50,922 nt of DNA from Carex sylvatica (taxonomy: Eukaryota > Streptophyta > Magnoliopsida > Poales > Cyperaceae). Where the stretch lies: assembly GCA_964058845.1 (NCBI GenBank), contig CAXKVR010000308.1:1-50922 (forward strand), written 5' to 3'. Under the pieces are notes generated by a model that worked only from the letters and a program-made list of their open reading frames with translations, did not search any database and was not told the DNA's origin. Position 1 is the stretch's first letter. Each line of letters starts with the position of its first letter. Made by a program: the position numbers and the translations under genes. Of the stretch, positions 1 to 10,879 are shown in pieces.

Positions 1-830
1 AATGCTTTGTTTTTACTTTGTTGTGTAGTATTTTTATTGCTCTATTTGTGCTTGCTTGAATTGATTAGTCATCCCGTTAGATGAATGCGCACATCTAAGT
101 GTTAGGAGCCAAGTCTATGACATTTATTCCAACCGAATAAAGTATATGAAGTAGGGTGAAACCCAGGAGTACCCGAAAGGCAAAACTTTCCTTGAGGCGA
201 AAGCTCTTTGATGCTTTTAGTAAACTAACAAGTAACTTAGATAAATTAGGCCAAAATGCAAAAGTTGAGGTTTAACGCATCTAAGAGGGAAGTATTTGAG
301 TCCGGTAATCGGGTATTAGGCAAAAATACGAAAGTTGAGGTTATGTATCTAGATCTGGTCGAAAGGAACCCTAAACATAGTATCATCACAGAAAACAGTA
401 GCTGCAGCATCAACTTGAGGTCTCATACGGACCGTACGGGAATCTGTATGGGCCGTATGCCTCGAGGCTGAACAGAAATGAAATCTAAACCCTGAAAACG
501 CCCTTTTATCAATTGAAAATAACTTTAATTATCTTTTATTGTCTTTTAAACTTGTCATAAATCAGTAGAATTGTTAGAACTAAACCCAAACCAATCTCTC
601 TCACTTCTAGAATCTTCAGTGATTTTAGGATAAGTCCAGCGTTTTTCTTCCGTCCCTGTGGATCGATACCTGAGCATACTCAACGACAGGATAGTACACT
701 TGCTATCTGAATTGACAGAGTATAACAAAGGTTTAAAAAGTATAGCTTGCTATACTGAAACTTTGTAGCATATATTCTGTGCGAACACTTACTAATGGTT
801 AATGACAGTTATTTGCAGTTAATGATAATT
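1..830 (+). mobile_element. LTR-type retrotransposon fragment (Athila-like Ty3/gypsy)
   Basis: The stretch at about 650-790 matches the reverse complement of about 27770-27950. Both have a CCCTGTGGATCGATACCTGA block, then a block ending in ACACTTG, then GAAACTTTGT. A CCTGTGG..TCGA block followed by a short ACTTGC motif is typical of the 3' part of Athila-type LTRs, so this piece reads as an LTR in plus orientation. At 424-459 two short CpG-rich palindromes occur (CATACGGACCGTACG and TATGGGCCGTATG). No LTR partner, primer-binding site or coding region is visible, and the left edge is cut by the window. The small ORF at 256-471 has no recognisable content. Confidence 0.5.
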
Positions 831-977
831 TTACAAAAAATTCTAGAACATTCCAAATCCGGACAACATCTACAACTGAATTTTTTTTCAAAATAAACCT
901 AAAAAATATTCAAAAATAATTTTTTTCGCAAAATTATAATTTTTTAATTTTTTTAAATTTCATAATATTTCCTTCAA

Positions 978-1190
978 ATGTGCACTGTAAATTTCAATAC
1001 TGCAAAATTAGAAGTTGTAAACAGTAAAATAATCATATGCCACTATAAATGTCAATACTGTACAATTAGAAGATGTAAACAGTCAAATAGATATATGTTG
1101 ACTGCAAATTTCAATAATGCAAAATTAAAAGTTGTAAACAGTGAAATAAACATATGTCACTACAAATTTTAATACTGCAAAATTAGAATA
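978..1190. repeat. 58-bp tandem repeat, about 3.7 copies
   Basis: The block CAATACTGCAAAATTAGAAG recurs with small changes starting at 995, 1053, 1112 and about 1170, giving a period of 58-59 bp. Each unit also contains GTAAACAGT and a CATATG-like segment. An ORF through the array (978-1172) merely translates the repeat. The following 1200-1440 is AT-rich with loosely repeated TTCACCA motifs and no gene. Confidence 0.8.
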
Positions 1191-1454
1191 TGAAACCAAC
1201 AAAACACATAAAACATAGCAATATTCAACATATACCAGTATAAAAATATATCATAAGCAAATTCTTAAACAACACTATATAAACCATTCACAAAAACACT
1301 GTTCACCAAAATATAAGCCAACAATCTTGTTCACCAACCATATTAACTATTCACAAGCAACAAATTTTTTTCACCAAAAAATAACAACATAATCCTATAT
1401 GTTCAAAACCATATAACTGATGCAAAGTTTCACTTCATCACCCTTTGTTTCGTA

Positions 1455-4400
1455 TTGTTCGGATGAGTCAGTAGCCTCATAACTAGAACAATACGTTCTT
1501 TGCTAATATCATCCTACAAGGAAAAAATAAAACAAGGTTATAAATTGGAGTTGTTATCTAGCTAAGATAATTTAATATAAATACAAGTACGAATGACAAC
1601 ATAAAATTATAAATTATAAGAAATTACCTGGCTGAAGTTCATAGGAGTCTCTGTTATGATGTTGTACACATGATGAAGAAGAAACACAGCACAATCCATT
1701 GAACTTTGATATCAACATCCTTCCACTTTGAATTTGCTGAAATAAAATTTTATATGAAATACTGTAAACTAACAGGTACATCTTACAAAACTATTAAAAT
1801 TATAAATTATGTTGAAGAGGGATCCAATTACACCCTTTTTTGGTGACACCGAATTACACTCTTCATTTTTAAAGTTTTTAAATTCCAAACAGTAGATCCA
1901 AACGTTCAACATAATGGATATGTTAAAATGTGCTTGCATATCAAATTTTATATTTTTTGGAATTTTTTTACTATTTATTAAGTATTTAACAAAATCACTA
2001 TATTCAGACCATTGAATTTTTGTACCCATCTTAATAAATAGAAAAAAAATTCAAAAAAATGTAAATTTTGATCTGCAAACACATTTGAACATATCCATCA
2101 TGTTGAACGGTTTGGATCGATTATTTGGACTTTGAAAACATAGGGTGTAATCCGGTGTCACCAAAAAGGGTGTAATTGGATCCCTCATCTAAATAGTTAA
2201 TGCATTTCAAGGAATAATTTAAAAAAAAAACTCACAAGTCCTCCAGGCAAGAAATTTCTTCACCCATTTTATACTGTGCCAGAGGTAATCAAAGTACGTA
2301 TTAACATCTCCAACTGACGAGTAGTAGTGCACCCTTCACCAAAGGAATATCCACCACAAAAAGCATCCAATATTTTTTTTGGATATGGAAATAAACAGCC
2401 ATTTAACAATGTCAAATTGTGGCCCAAACAATAGAGGAAGGGCCTGACACGCTGCCTTTTCATCGTAATCATGCATCCCAATCTAAATTAAACAAAAAAA
2501 ATACTTTCAAAATGACTGAAGTTTTATTGTAGATTACATTCAATTAAATAATATACAACATTACATAATAACTTACAGTTAAATATAGAAAAATAAAAAA
2601 TCATGGCTGCTTCACTAGAGTCTCAAATTGAATCAAATTGAGCACCATCTCAACAAACTGAAAAAAATCAATGATATGTCAAATAAACAAAATAACTTAT
2701 AAATCCTATAAAATTAGCTAATGTATCATATCAACTGAACTAATTCATAAATAAATGCAAGATCAAACCTATAGAAAAATTTATGTATCCTGTACAATTA
2801 ACTAATCTATCATGTAAATTACATTTATACTATAAACTAACTGGTGTATGTAGATAGCTTAAAATTGAAACCTGTGAACTAACTAATGAATCTTATAAAA
2901 TTATTAAGTAGATAATGTAATATTGTAAAACATACCTCACTGCTTACTGGGAGCTTAGGATCCATTAAATCTTTCAAAACTCCCACGCTGCACCATAAGT
3001 CCGATCGACTATGTTTGAAAACGACTTCGTCGTTTATCTTTCTTTTATACTTGACCTAAATCCACCAATCATTGACTATACAAGCTGCAACTTATTGTGA
3101 TGCAAATAACCATAAAGTTTGACCGCACGAGGCTTCTCTATGAATAGATTGCCATCATAAAAAATAAACTACTTTTAAACGACCATTCAGAAACATCAGT
3201 GTCGAAAATAACAGGTTTAGGAGGTCTGTAATTTTCGACGTTGTGAGGCATTAAATTTTTCCACTCTACTCAGGGCAACACCACATTCAACTTTGTCTCA
3301 TAAGAAGAATCCACAATAACATCCACATACTCAGCTCTTAGTTCAGCTTCAGTTTTCTTTCTAATCTTTGGCCGGTTTTTCACAGTTTCCTCATTGTCAA
3401 CTTACTTCTTCTTGTTATCTATCTCCTTATTGACAGCTGGTTTTATACCTGGACTTTTAACCTTTCTAACTGCACTTGGACTTCTACCCTTCAGCGGTAC
3501 TTTTTTTTGCTCTACTTCACCAGCAGTACTTTGTGATCCATCATTCAGCGGTACTTTGTTTTGCTCTTCTTCGTCTGTAGTACTTGCTGATCCATCCATA
3601 TTCTCATTGAGCTCCTCTTTCTTCTTATTTTGCAACAACTCTAAGTTATATTCTAACATTGCTTCATCATAAAGAGCTTTATAATAATCAAATTCAAATT
3701 TAATTACCGCATCCCGTTCTTGAGAATCATGATTAATACTTAAATTTTCCATGATATTATCCAGATGCGTCCCTCCAAAATTAATTTGAGATAGATTTAT
3801 ACCTCCCTGAATTTAATAATGTAAAATTACCAAAATAATATTACATAATAAAAAAATTAATCTAAAATAATTGGACTAATATTGAAAAAATCTACTATGT
3901 TAATACTGCAAAAAAGATAATTATACAGATCTCATCTCCCCCTTCACTAGAAATATCAGCTCCACCTTCAGTTTGTTCGACAATTGCATTGTCATGTTCA
4001 ATTTGAGAGCCAAAAGTACGTTGCTCAACAAATTGAGAGCCAAATTCCTACTGAAAATGATGCATCTCATATATTCTTTGCTGTTTTTCAGCAAAAAAAA
4101 ATAAAAAATAAATAAATACTTTAAAATGATAAAGTTAATACTGTAAAACAAAAACATATACAAATTATTACTTAATAGTAAAACAAAAATCCAAACCTGC
4201 TGAATTTTTCTTCTTCTTGTGTATATTGTATACGGAGGTTGCTTGGCACGATCAATCCCTCTATTTGACTTAACAATTTTAACAATTTTATCTGGGACTT
4301 CACTTCCAATCTTAACCGTCCTCTCCACATCAGATACAGTATCATCACTATCATAATCTTTCATAGTCCCATCCATCATTGGTGCCTTAACTACCTTTTT

Positions 4401-5208
4401 GGATTGGTTCTGAATAGCACCTCTTCCTTCTTTCTTGTTTTTTCCATCATCATTTTCTTCTTCTTCTGATTGTACAACTCTTTCCTCCACCTCATTTTCT
4501 CTCTCACTTAATACATCAACATCCTGTGACTGTGTGAGTCCCATATTCAGGCTAAAAGAAGGAATTGGATTTTTATGTTCTAGTTTATCGAATTTTCTCT
4601 TTGATCGCTTCTCTGAGATTGACTCATCTTTATGTGACAAACTATCGGTCAATGCCAATGGCCTCTTCTTAGCTGCATAATACATAAAAAAATAACTAAT
4701 GTATCATATAAAAAGAACTAATATACCATTCATCAAAGTTAACAGACTTATATTATACATGGATTATCAATCCTGTGAAATAACTGATCAATTCTACAAA
4801 ATAATTAAGTAGCTCATGTATCCTACAAAAATTACATAATTATGTAGAAGCATTCTTCTCTGCAATCAATTTCCTCGCATAGTACTCTCTCTCTAATAAA
4901 TCACTATCATCTATTATCTTCTGCATTACTTCAGGTTCAATCTCCTCAAGTTCGAAAAAACTCAACCCAACATACACTTGTTTCGCACTTACATCTCTTA
5001 TTCTCTCTTTCAAGACAGGGCATGGAACAACACCAAATTTCACCAAAACAAGAGTATATTTAACCAATATCTCAAATTTTGAGGTGTTATAGAGAGTCTG
5101 CAACTTGTTCGGATCAACAACAAACTCCAAGTAATTTGCAGCGATTAAACCTTTCTCCCTCAAAGATTTCTCGAACTTGGTATAATCAACATCTTTTTTC
5201 AGACACAT
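1455..5208 (-). pseudogene. Decayed gene with Ulp1/C48 cysteine-protease-like C-terminus
   Basis: Minus-strand coding pieces can be followed from about 5208 down to 1455. ORF 4840-5208 (122 aa, lysine and glutamate rich) is not recognised. Pieces at about 4200-4680 and 3402-3752 are acidic and low complexity. At about 2942-2990 a piece reads DLMDPKLPVSS. At about 2347-2382 a piece reads KYWMLFVVDI, which resembles the catalytic HW..xVID segment of Ulp1-type proteases but with Tyr in place of His. At about 1672-1702 MDCAVFLLHH resembles the catalytic Cys segment (Q..DCxVF), followed near 1459-1495 by RLLTH. Stops and frame changes separate the pieces, and a MITE at 1814-2189 lies between the His-like and Cys segments. 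In plants such proteases are often carried by Mutator or CACTA elements, so this may be transposon-derived. The domain call is from motifs only. Confidence 0.45.
1814..2189. mobile_element. MITE with about 45-bp terminal inverted repeats, probably Mutator-like
   Basis: The left end GAAGAGGGATCCAATTACAC and the inverted right end GATGAGGGATCCAATTACAC pair over about 45 bp, including GGTGACACCG against CGGTGTCACC. The interior is also palindromic (TTTACTATTTATTAAG on one side, an inverted counterpart on the other). Its ends and core resemble the element at 41346-41766, which has a 9-bp duplication. No clear target-site duplication remains here. It interrupts the Ulp1-like pseudogene. Confidence 0.75.
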
Positions 5209-5299
5209 TTGCTACCACCAAAGAATACAACTATCTCTCAAAATGTGGTCTCTTCACCTTACTAGACAACTCATTACTGTTTGGAATTTGAAAACTTTG

Positions 5300-5440
5300 A
5301 AAATGGAGAGTGTAATTCGGTGTCACCAAAAAAAGGTGTAATTGGATCCCTCCTCATATTTTAATATAGATATCATGTTGAGCGGTTTAGATCAATAGTT
5401 TGAATTTTAAAAATAAAGATATAAAATATGAGATATGACG
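5300..5440. mobile_element. Truncated copy of the 1814-2189 MITE family
   Basis: The segment GTGTAATTCGGTGTCACC, then AGGTGTAATTGGATCCCTCC, at about 5310-5355 matches the right end of the MITE at 1814-2189. The following bases to about 5440 (CATGTTGAGCGGTTTAGATC and beyond) resemble the interior of the same family. The left terminal repeat is absent, so this is a broken or rearranged copy. The remaining 5440-5782 shows no gene. Confidence 0.6.
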
Positions 5441-5782
5441 AAGTATGAAGGTACGAGGTATTGGAACCCTTCTTTTGAAACTATTCTTGTCTCCTTTAAT
5501 GTGTATATACATTCATGGAATGCACCAGCCAATTTTAAGTGTATCATATAGCTAGATAAAACATACGATGCAATGCTAACTGGTACTAAACATTTTAGGC
5601 CTTGAAAATCCGTGCTATTTGAATTAACACTTTGGTAAAAAAAAAATTATATATACAATATTACAAATTTCCACAACAGAACAATAAGATATATAAAATA
5701 TTATAAAAGATGAAATCAAACTACTTAGAAAATGAAAAGTTCACTTCTATATATAGTCTTAATGCATGTTTCAAAGAACCTA

Positions 5783-8230
5783 TTAATTTCTGACTAGTTG
5801 TTTTGTTAAGATGCTAGATCTCTCCCGTTCTAATCTATAAAAAAGGCTGCCATCAAACACACTTCTTGTGATATCCTTGTGGAGAAAGCCTTCTTTGTCC
5901 TTGGCCAGATCATACAGGAGTCTCCATTCAAGCATGCTACCAGCACTGTCATAATTCAACATATATGGTGAGCAAAAATAGTATAGTTAAATGTAAATTC
6001 CTCCACAAAAGGTAGTATATATAGTGACTGAAATTATCAAATTTCTTCAAGAGGCAATTACTTACTGTCCTATTCGGTCATTCGGTTGTTCGTTTCCTTT
6101 AAGCATTTCATCCACCTCCTCTGATGTGAGCGCATTTGGATTTACTTTTGCATATTTCTTGAAAATTTCTTCGAACTTTTCAGGAACAAACCTGTAATTT
6201 TGGAATTAGCAGAGCCTAGAAGAAATGATTAAAAAGGTACCTTAGAAAATGTACTTTTCTCACTGGTTTATCATATTAACAAGCATATTCATGTTGTTGT
6301 TCCCTTCTTTTTTTCTCTCTAATAATCGTTTCTCACTTTATTAAGCATAAAAGGACAAAATTTAAACTATTCACGTTACAATGTCAAATTATGCTAATGC
6401 TTGCATCAATTAAACTCAAAATGCAATCATATAAATCATTTGATCTCTTCCAATTAATGTTGTAACTTCTCTAACTCAATTAGTACATTATCATTATTGA
6501 AGGAAATAATTAATAAAACCAGCAACTGTTTTTTTTTTTTTCTTCGAATTCCCAATTTGTCAATGTATTGTTCTAACTTCTAACATAAAAGACTCAGAAA
6601 CTAATTTGCACTATACCTCCCCTCTGAGTCATAGGCACCAGAATCACTACCATGTTTCCCTCGGCTGATGTTCTCCACATAAATAGGGAGCCGAGGCGAT
6701 GGAATTTTGTTCTGCGCTTTCACAAATACAATGAATGAAACGGATATGTTATCAAATTAATTATAAAATTTCAGTAGGGAGAGAGCAAGAGGGTATACAG
6801 GGCTTGTTGCGAGGCTGAGGCCACCATTGATGACCAAGGCAAGAGATGTGGCCCTAACAACACCAAGACCAATTGCACGCAAGCCTGGAGCAAACAATTA
6901 AACCTTTGATGGTAAGTATAATAAATAAAAGATGAGATCCGTTGACACTCCCTATAACTAAAATTTAAGTTCGAATCGGGAAGAATTTTGGAATGATATA
7001 TATAGTATATATACTGTACAAATGTATTGCTATACTGTTATATTTAGTGTATATAATGTACAAATGTATTGCTTATAGCAATAATGAATTTTGATATATA
7101 TTTATTGTCAATCGAAGGATTAAACTTTCTCAAGCCTGGTCAATTAGATAATATAAAAGATTTGATTCATTGTTGAACATTAATTGTTATAAGCATGAAA
7201 TTTGATGCAGATAATCTATACATTTGACAACACACTTGTAGACTTTTGGTCTGATGTTAAAAACTTTTTTCATTCGATCTAAAACTATTGTCAAAATTAT
7301 TGTCAGTGGATTGATGAAAAAACCATATTGTACATTCAGAATAAAAAAGAAGAAGGAAAGAGTATGTAAAATTGAATGATATTAATTGACAATAAACCAT
7401 CATAAGTCTCCTTAAGGTAGACCAGCCCATCCTTGTCTCTGTCAAAAAACGATGCATGCATTTGCAATGGCGTCAGCATGGCAGATTTCGAGTCTCCAGT
7501 ACCTTATTAACAGAGAGCCTTGCTAATTAAAGCATCCAAAATGAGAGAAAAATATGCAACCCCCCTCCCCATCCTCCACTTTCTCTTTAAAAGGAAAATG
7601 AACAAAGAAACGTGAAAAAAAAAAAAAAAACTCTTTTCATTATTGGAGATGGGGATGATGCCCCTGCCCCCTTTGCTGTTTAATGCCCCCACATGGAACG
7701 AACTAGTTATTATTGTATATATACTAGTTAGTCTAACTAAGGCCGAACTATGCTTCTGTTCTCTTTTGTTGGTAGTTAGATATGATACTTTTGGTTTTTA
7801 GCTATGATGCTTTTGGTTTTTAAACATTCAGTAACTTTTTGATGTAATGTGTGGTACTTTGTTTCTTCAATGAAACGGGCATAAGAAGCCTTTTATCAAA
7901 AAAAAAAAAAAATTATTGTACATTATACTTATGCATTGATACTGAAATAATAGTTGAATCAACAACAAAAGCAAAATGTACATACCAGTGTTTGACGAAG
8001 GGGCCGCATCAGTAGTCTTTACCAGAGGAAATGCAGAGAAAGCGCACAGAAAGCTTAAAAATAAAAAGGAAGACACATTTATTTAGGATAAAGTATAAGA
8101 ATGTTATGAAAGAATATGAAAAGGGAAGCAAGCTGAAAGGATCCATTAGAAATGGCTACAGGAATGTGGAGAGCACAGGGAGGCGGCGCTCGGCCGTTTG
8201 CTTTCTTTCCCTTATAGTTGTTTCAGCCAT
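5783..8230 (-). CDS. Caleosin / peroxygenase-like protein, copy A (7 exons)
   Basis: Coding exons, 5' to 3' on the minus strand: 8230-8160, 8053-7986, 7502-7398, 6884-6799, 6711-6617, 6191-6066, 5945-5783. All introns are GT-AG, the total is 714 nt and the frame closes on TAA, giving 237 aa. Caleosins are membrane or lipid-droplet haem proteins with Ca2+-dependent peroxygenase activity on fatty-acid hydroperoxides. Visible here are a hydrophobic signal-like stretch (about residues 22-40), His62 in MHASFFD, one complete EF-hand loop at 67-78 ([12 protein letters not shown]), the GLRAIG block and hydrophobic segment at 82-110, a short proline-rich motif at 114-119 and His130 in GKHGSDSG. The two histidines are 68 residues apart, the spacing of the haem ligands in seed caleosins. 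The C-terminus has [14 protein letters not shown] and [10 protein letters not shown]. The start is the least certain part: the ATG that copies B and C use is replaced here by CGC, so an ATG 15 codons upstream was chosen. Seed caleosins are similar in length. Confidence 0.87.
7725..7911 (+). mobile_element. LINE/SINE-type retroposon 3' tail in intron 2 of caleosin A
   Basis: The insert ends in a run of about 14 A after GCCTTTTATC, a wording common at the 3' ends of plant LINEs. It is flanked by a near-perfect duplication: ATTATTGTATATATAC at 7709-7724 and ATTATTGTACATTATAC at 7912-7928. A target-site duplication of about 16 bp plus a poly(A) tail is the signature of target-primed reverse transcription. 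It carries no coding sequence and is probably a 5'-truncated LINE. It lies inside the intron between 7986 and 7502. Confidence 0.7.
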
Positions 8231-8318
8231 CAGGTGCTCACTTCTTTGTTCAAATGGACAAACAGAGGTTTGTACGAATTGTTTTTTTTCTTGGCATGCA
8301 TGTGCTCTGGTTCCAGTC

Positions 8319-8330
8319 CATATATATAAG
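8319..8330 (-). promoter_or_regulatory. TATA box candidate for caleosin A
   Basis: On the minus strand the sequence reads CTTATATATATGG, about 90 bases upstream of the proposed ATG at 8230. The position fits a core promoter. No experimental start site is known. Confidence 0.5.
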
Positions 8331-8339
8331 TGGAAATAA

Positions 8340-8881
8340 ATCTGCTGTTATTCCGATTCTAACCATTTAAACTTTTTTCTTGCGCAAATCTTAATGAATA
8401 ATTCTTTTATGAACAAATCTCAACGAAAATCAATTGTTGGGATCTGAATAACAGCATATTTATTTCCATATAACGGCAAGATCCATATTTTTCTTAAAAA
8501 AATTATATATATAAGAGAAACATAAGCTGTGCTTTTATCTGTTGTCTTTTCTTATTTATAAACTACAATTACTAATTATTAATTTATAAATTACATAAAT
8601 ATATATAAAACAAATAAACTTACTAGTAAGCAATTATGTATTTCAGCTCAACTATGTAAGCGATTAAGTCAACTAGAAGAAAAGGTTTGCTAGAAGAAAA
8701 GAAAAGAAAATAACAGAAAGTATCAAAAGGTTTTCTATGTAAGCAATTAAGTTCAACTAGAAGAAAAGGTCTGCTAGAAGGTTTGCCAAAATACCAAAAA
8801 GGTTAATTCAATTAAGTCCAATTAGAAAAGTAAGAAAAAAGGTTTTCTAGAAGAAAAGAAAAAAGGTTTTGTAGTAACATA
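8340..8881. other. Intergenic, AT-rich, imperfect GA-rich repeats
   Basis: No gene is visible. At about 8655-8870 the words AACTAGAAGAAAAGG, TTTGCTAGAAG and GTAAGCAATTAAGT recur imperfectly, which suggests small local duplications. An AATTAAGT word recurs about every 100 bases. Confidence 0.5.
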
Positions 8882-9180
8882 CATAGTGACAAATCAAAAG
8901 TTCGGGTTCGGTTTGGCAGATTCAAAAATTTGTGATTCAGATATAATTCGGGAATTATTCGGTACACTACGGAAGCAAAAAAACAAAAAAATTCAACAGA
9001 AAACACCAGCAAATTTTTGTTTTTTTTTGCGTTTTTGTCGCAAATAAAATGTGATTCGCGTTTTATACGCGTTTTATTTCTCGAATAAAACGTATTATAC
9101 GTTTTTCTCCGTTTTGAACGGAATTCAGTTCGAAAACATCAAAAAAATATTTTATACACGAATTATACGCGTACCCTATG
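8882..9180. mobile_element. hAT-type MITE, copy 1 (299 bp)
   Basis: The element starts CATAGTGACA and ends GTACCCTATG. It is bounded by a perfect 8-bp duplication GTAACATA at 8874-8881 and 9181-9188. An 8-bp duplication with a short terminal repeat beginning CA is characteristic of the hAT superfamily. The interior (AAATCAAAAGTTCGG and the following GATTCAAAAATT) is clearly homologous to the element at 9984-10273. There is no coding capacity, so mobility would have needed a transposase in trans. Confidence 0.8.
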
Positions 9181-9188
9181 GTAACATA

Positions 9189-9732
9189 TTCGTATTTTAT
9201 CTTTACTTTTAACGAAACGTGAAGATTGCCGATGCCCTCATTTGTATTAATCAAGTTGAAAAAGAGTATAGGTACAGGAAAAGCAATACCAGCTAATAAA
9301 AGATGATCTTGAGTCAGTAAGCAAAATCACAAAGTTAGTTTACAATAATTCATGCCATGTGTCCAGTCTGGCACCATCAAATAAATTATTTGTTTTGTTG
9401 GTTTTCTCCAGTCGGGTTGGTAAACATTTAACTTTGTTAAATGGGTCAAATTGACCGGCTTATTTGGGTCGGTAATTAGGCTCTAAGGGAATTTAATACA
9501 TTTTGGTTAGAAAATATTGCAATAATTACTAATTTTTATATCCACGATTAAAACGCTGTATGCTATATGTGTAAAAATCTTATAATTTTTCCTATAAATC
9601 ACGTCAAAACCGGCGTCCAAACAATTGTCGAAACTCGAAATACATTTATATCATGCTAATTAGTGTGCAAATGAGACTACCGATCGATATGTAACGAACG
9701 CCTGAAAATAAGCCGCAGAAGAACTCCAGCAC
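9189..9732. other. Intergenic stretch without recognised genes
   Basis: AT-rich sequence separating two MITEs. I see no convincing ORF, RNA gene or terminal repeat. A GGGTTGGTAAAC...GGGTCGGTAATTAGG segment near 9414-9480 looks repeat-like but could not be assigned. Confidence 0.4.
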
Positions 9733-9741
9733 AGAATTTGC

Positions 9742-9959
9742 GAATGCGTATCCTCTGCATTAACTCAAAAGAAAATATTTTGCATTAATCAATTTCAACT
9801 GTATGATTTTAAACAGAATTAATTTGACTTCTGCTTATAAAATGATGGATCTTTTAAAATTAGTAAAGTCTAGTTCACATGAATCTTAAAACAGGTCGAA
9901 CGATTGAGATTGATTAACTCAAAAGATTCGTTTTGAGTTAATGCAGAGAATACGAATTC
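9742..9959. mobile_element. Mutator-like MITE (218 bp)
   Basis: The left end GAATGCGTATCCTCTGCATT and the inverted right end GAATTCGTATTCTCTGCATT pair, both followed by AACTCAAAA. The flanks AGAATTTGC (9733-9741) and CGAAATTGC (9960-9968) agree at 7 of 9 positions, as expected for an ageing 9-bp Mutator-type duplication. The ends match those of the element at 45572-45749, which has a perfect 9-bp duplication. Related palindromic fragments lie near 35495-35712 and 42390-42430. Confidence 0.75.
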
Positions 9960-9983
9960 CGAAATTGCGGGGGCCCTGAGCGC

Positions 9984-10273
9984 CATAGTAACAAATCAAA
10001 AGTTCGGATTCGGTTCGACAGATTCAAAAATTCGTAATTCAGGTATAATTTGAGAATGATTCGATATAATAAGCAAAAAAAAAAAATCTCCAAAAAAATA
10101 CCACAGCAAAGCAAAACAAAACAAAAAATTTGGAGTTTTTTTTATTTTTTCTCGCGAATAAAACGTGATTCACATTTTATTCACAAATAAAATATATTAT
10201 TATTTTTTTCTTTTTAAATAGAGTTCAGTACTAAAAAGTAAACAAATTAAACGTGAATTACTATGTCACTGTG
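9984..10273. mobile_element. hAT-type MITE, copy 2 (290 bp)
   Basis: The element starts CATAGTAACA, and its inverted right end reads CACAGTGACA. It is bounded by a perfect 8-bp duplication CTGAGCGC at 9976-9983 and 10274-10281. The interior is homologous to 8882-9180. It begins only 24 bases after the end of the Mutator-like MITE at 9742-9959. Confidence 0.82.
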
Positions 10274-10281
10274 CTGAGCGC

Positions 10282-10879
10282 AAAGTTGTCGCATTTGTAT
10301 TAACAACGCGTGACCTCCGAGGAGTAAAGTCAAATATTGATATATACGCAGTGAAATAGTGTGTATAATATATACGCAGTGAAATAGTTGTTTCCTCGCA
10401 CCACTTAGAACCTCGGATCATTTCCGCAAATTATAATACCATTGAATTGTTTATTTTTTTTAAGATGGTAAAAACTTAGTGCGGAGCAAATCCTAATTTT
10501 TTATGGTTGGAATGCTATTTAGACTAAATAATCTTTTTTGTGCATTCTCACTTAATTATGTACATATATTAGTATCATTGTAACAAAGGACATATTATAT
10601 TTTTTTTTAGGAGAGTTCAAATGTCTTTATTTTTTGTGCTTCAATCATATCTTTATTTTTAAAAACTTTAATAACTCAAAGTTTAAAACTTAAATATCAA
10701 AATAAAATTGTTGGATACAAACTACATCATTTTATCTATGCACGTGTAAAAAATTATGGTATTTCAACTTTATTTTGGTTGTCATATTGAGCTTGTAAAA
10801 ATATATACTAATGTAGATAATTTCTAGACGTTGAATTTTCAACTTATTGATTCATATAAAAGCAAAATCAATTTATTGT
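10282..10879. other. Intergenic stretch with a short direct repeat
   Basis: TATATACGCAGTGAAATAGT occurs twice at about 10341-10390, about 30 bases apart. The rest is AT-rich without a convincing gene. Confidence 0.5.

Noticed and set aside
256..471. 71-aa ORF at the window start
   Set aside because: It lies inside an LTR-type fragment and crosses its palindromes; no protein similarity recognised.
1817..2186. 9-bp duplication around the MITE at 1814-2189
   Set aside because: Several border choices were tried; none gave more than about half of the nine bases matching.
3394..3672. 92-aa plus-strand ORF rich in Ser, Phe and Leu
   Set aside because: Complement of the acidic Lys/Glu-rich minus-strand frame 3402-3752.
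7867..8076. Minus-strand ORF beginning at 8076 as the start of caleosin A
   Set aside because: The apparent start codon is GTG, and the bases just before exon 2 are a splice acceptor (TTTTTAAG) conserved in all three copies. A separate first exon at 8230-8160 joins in phase.
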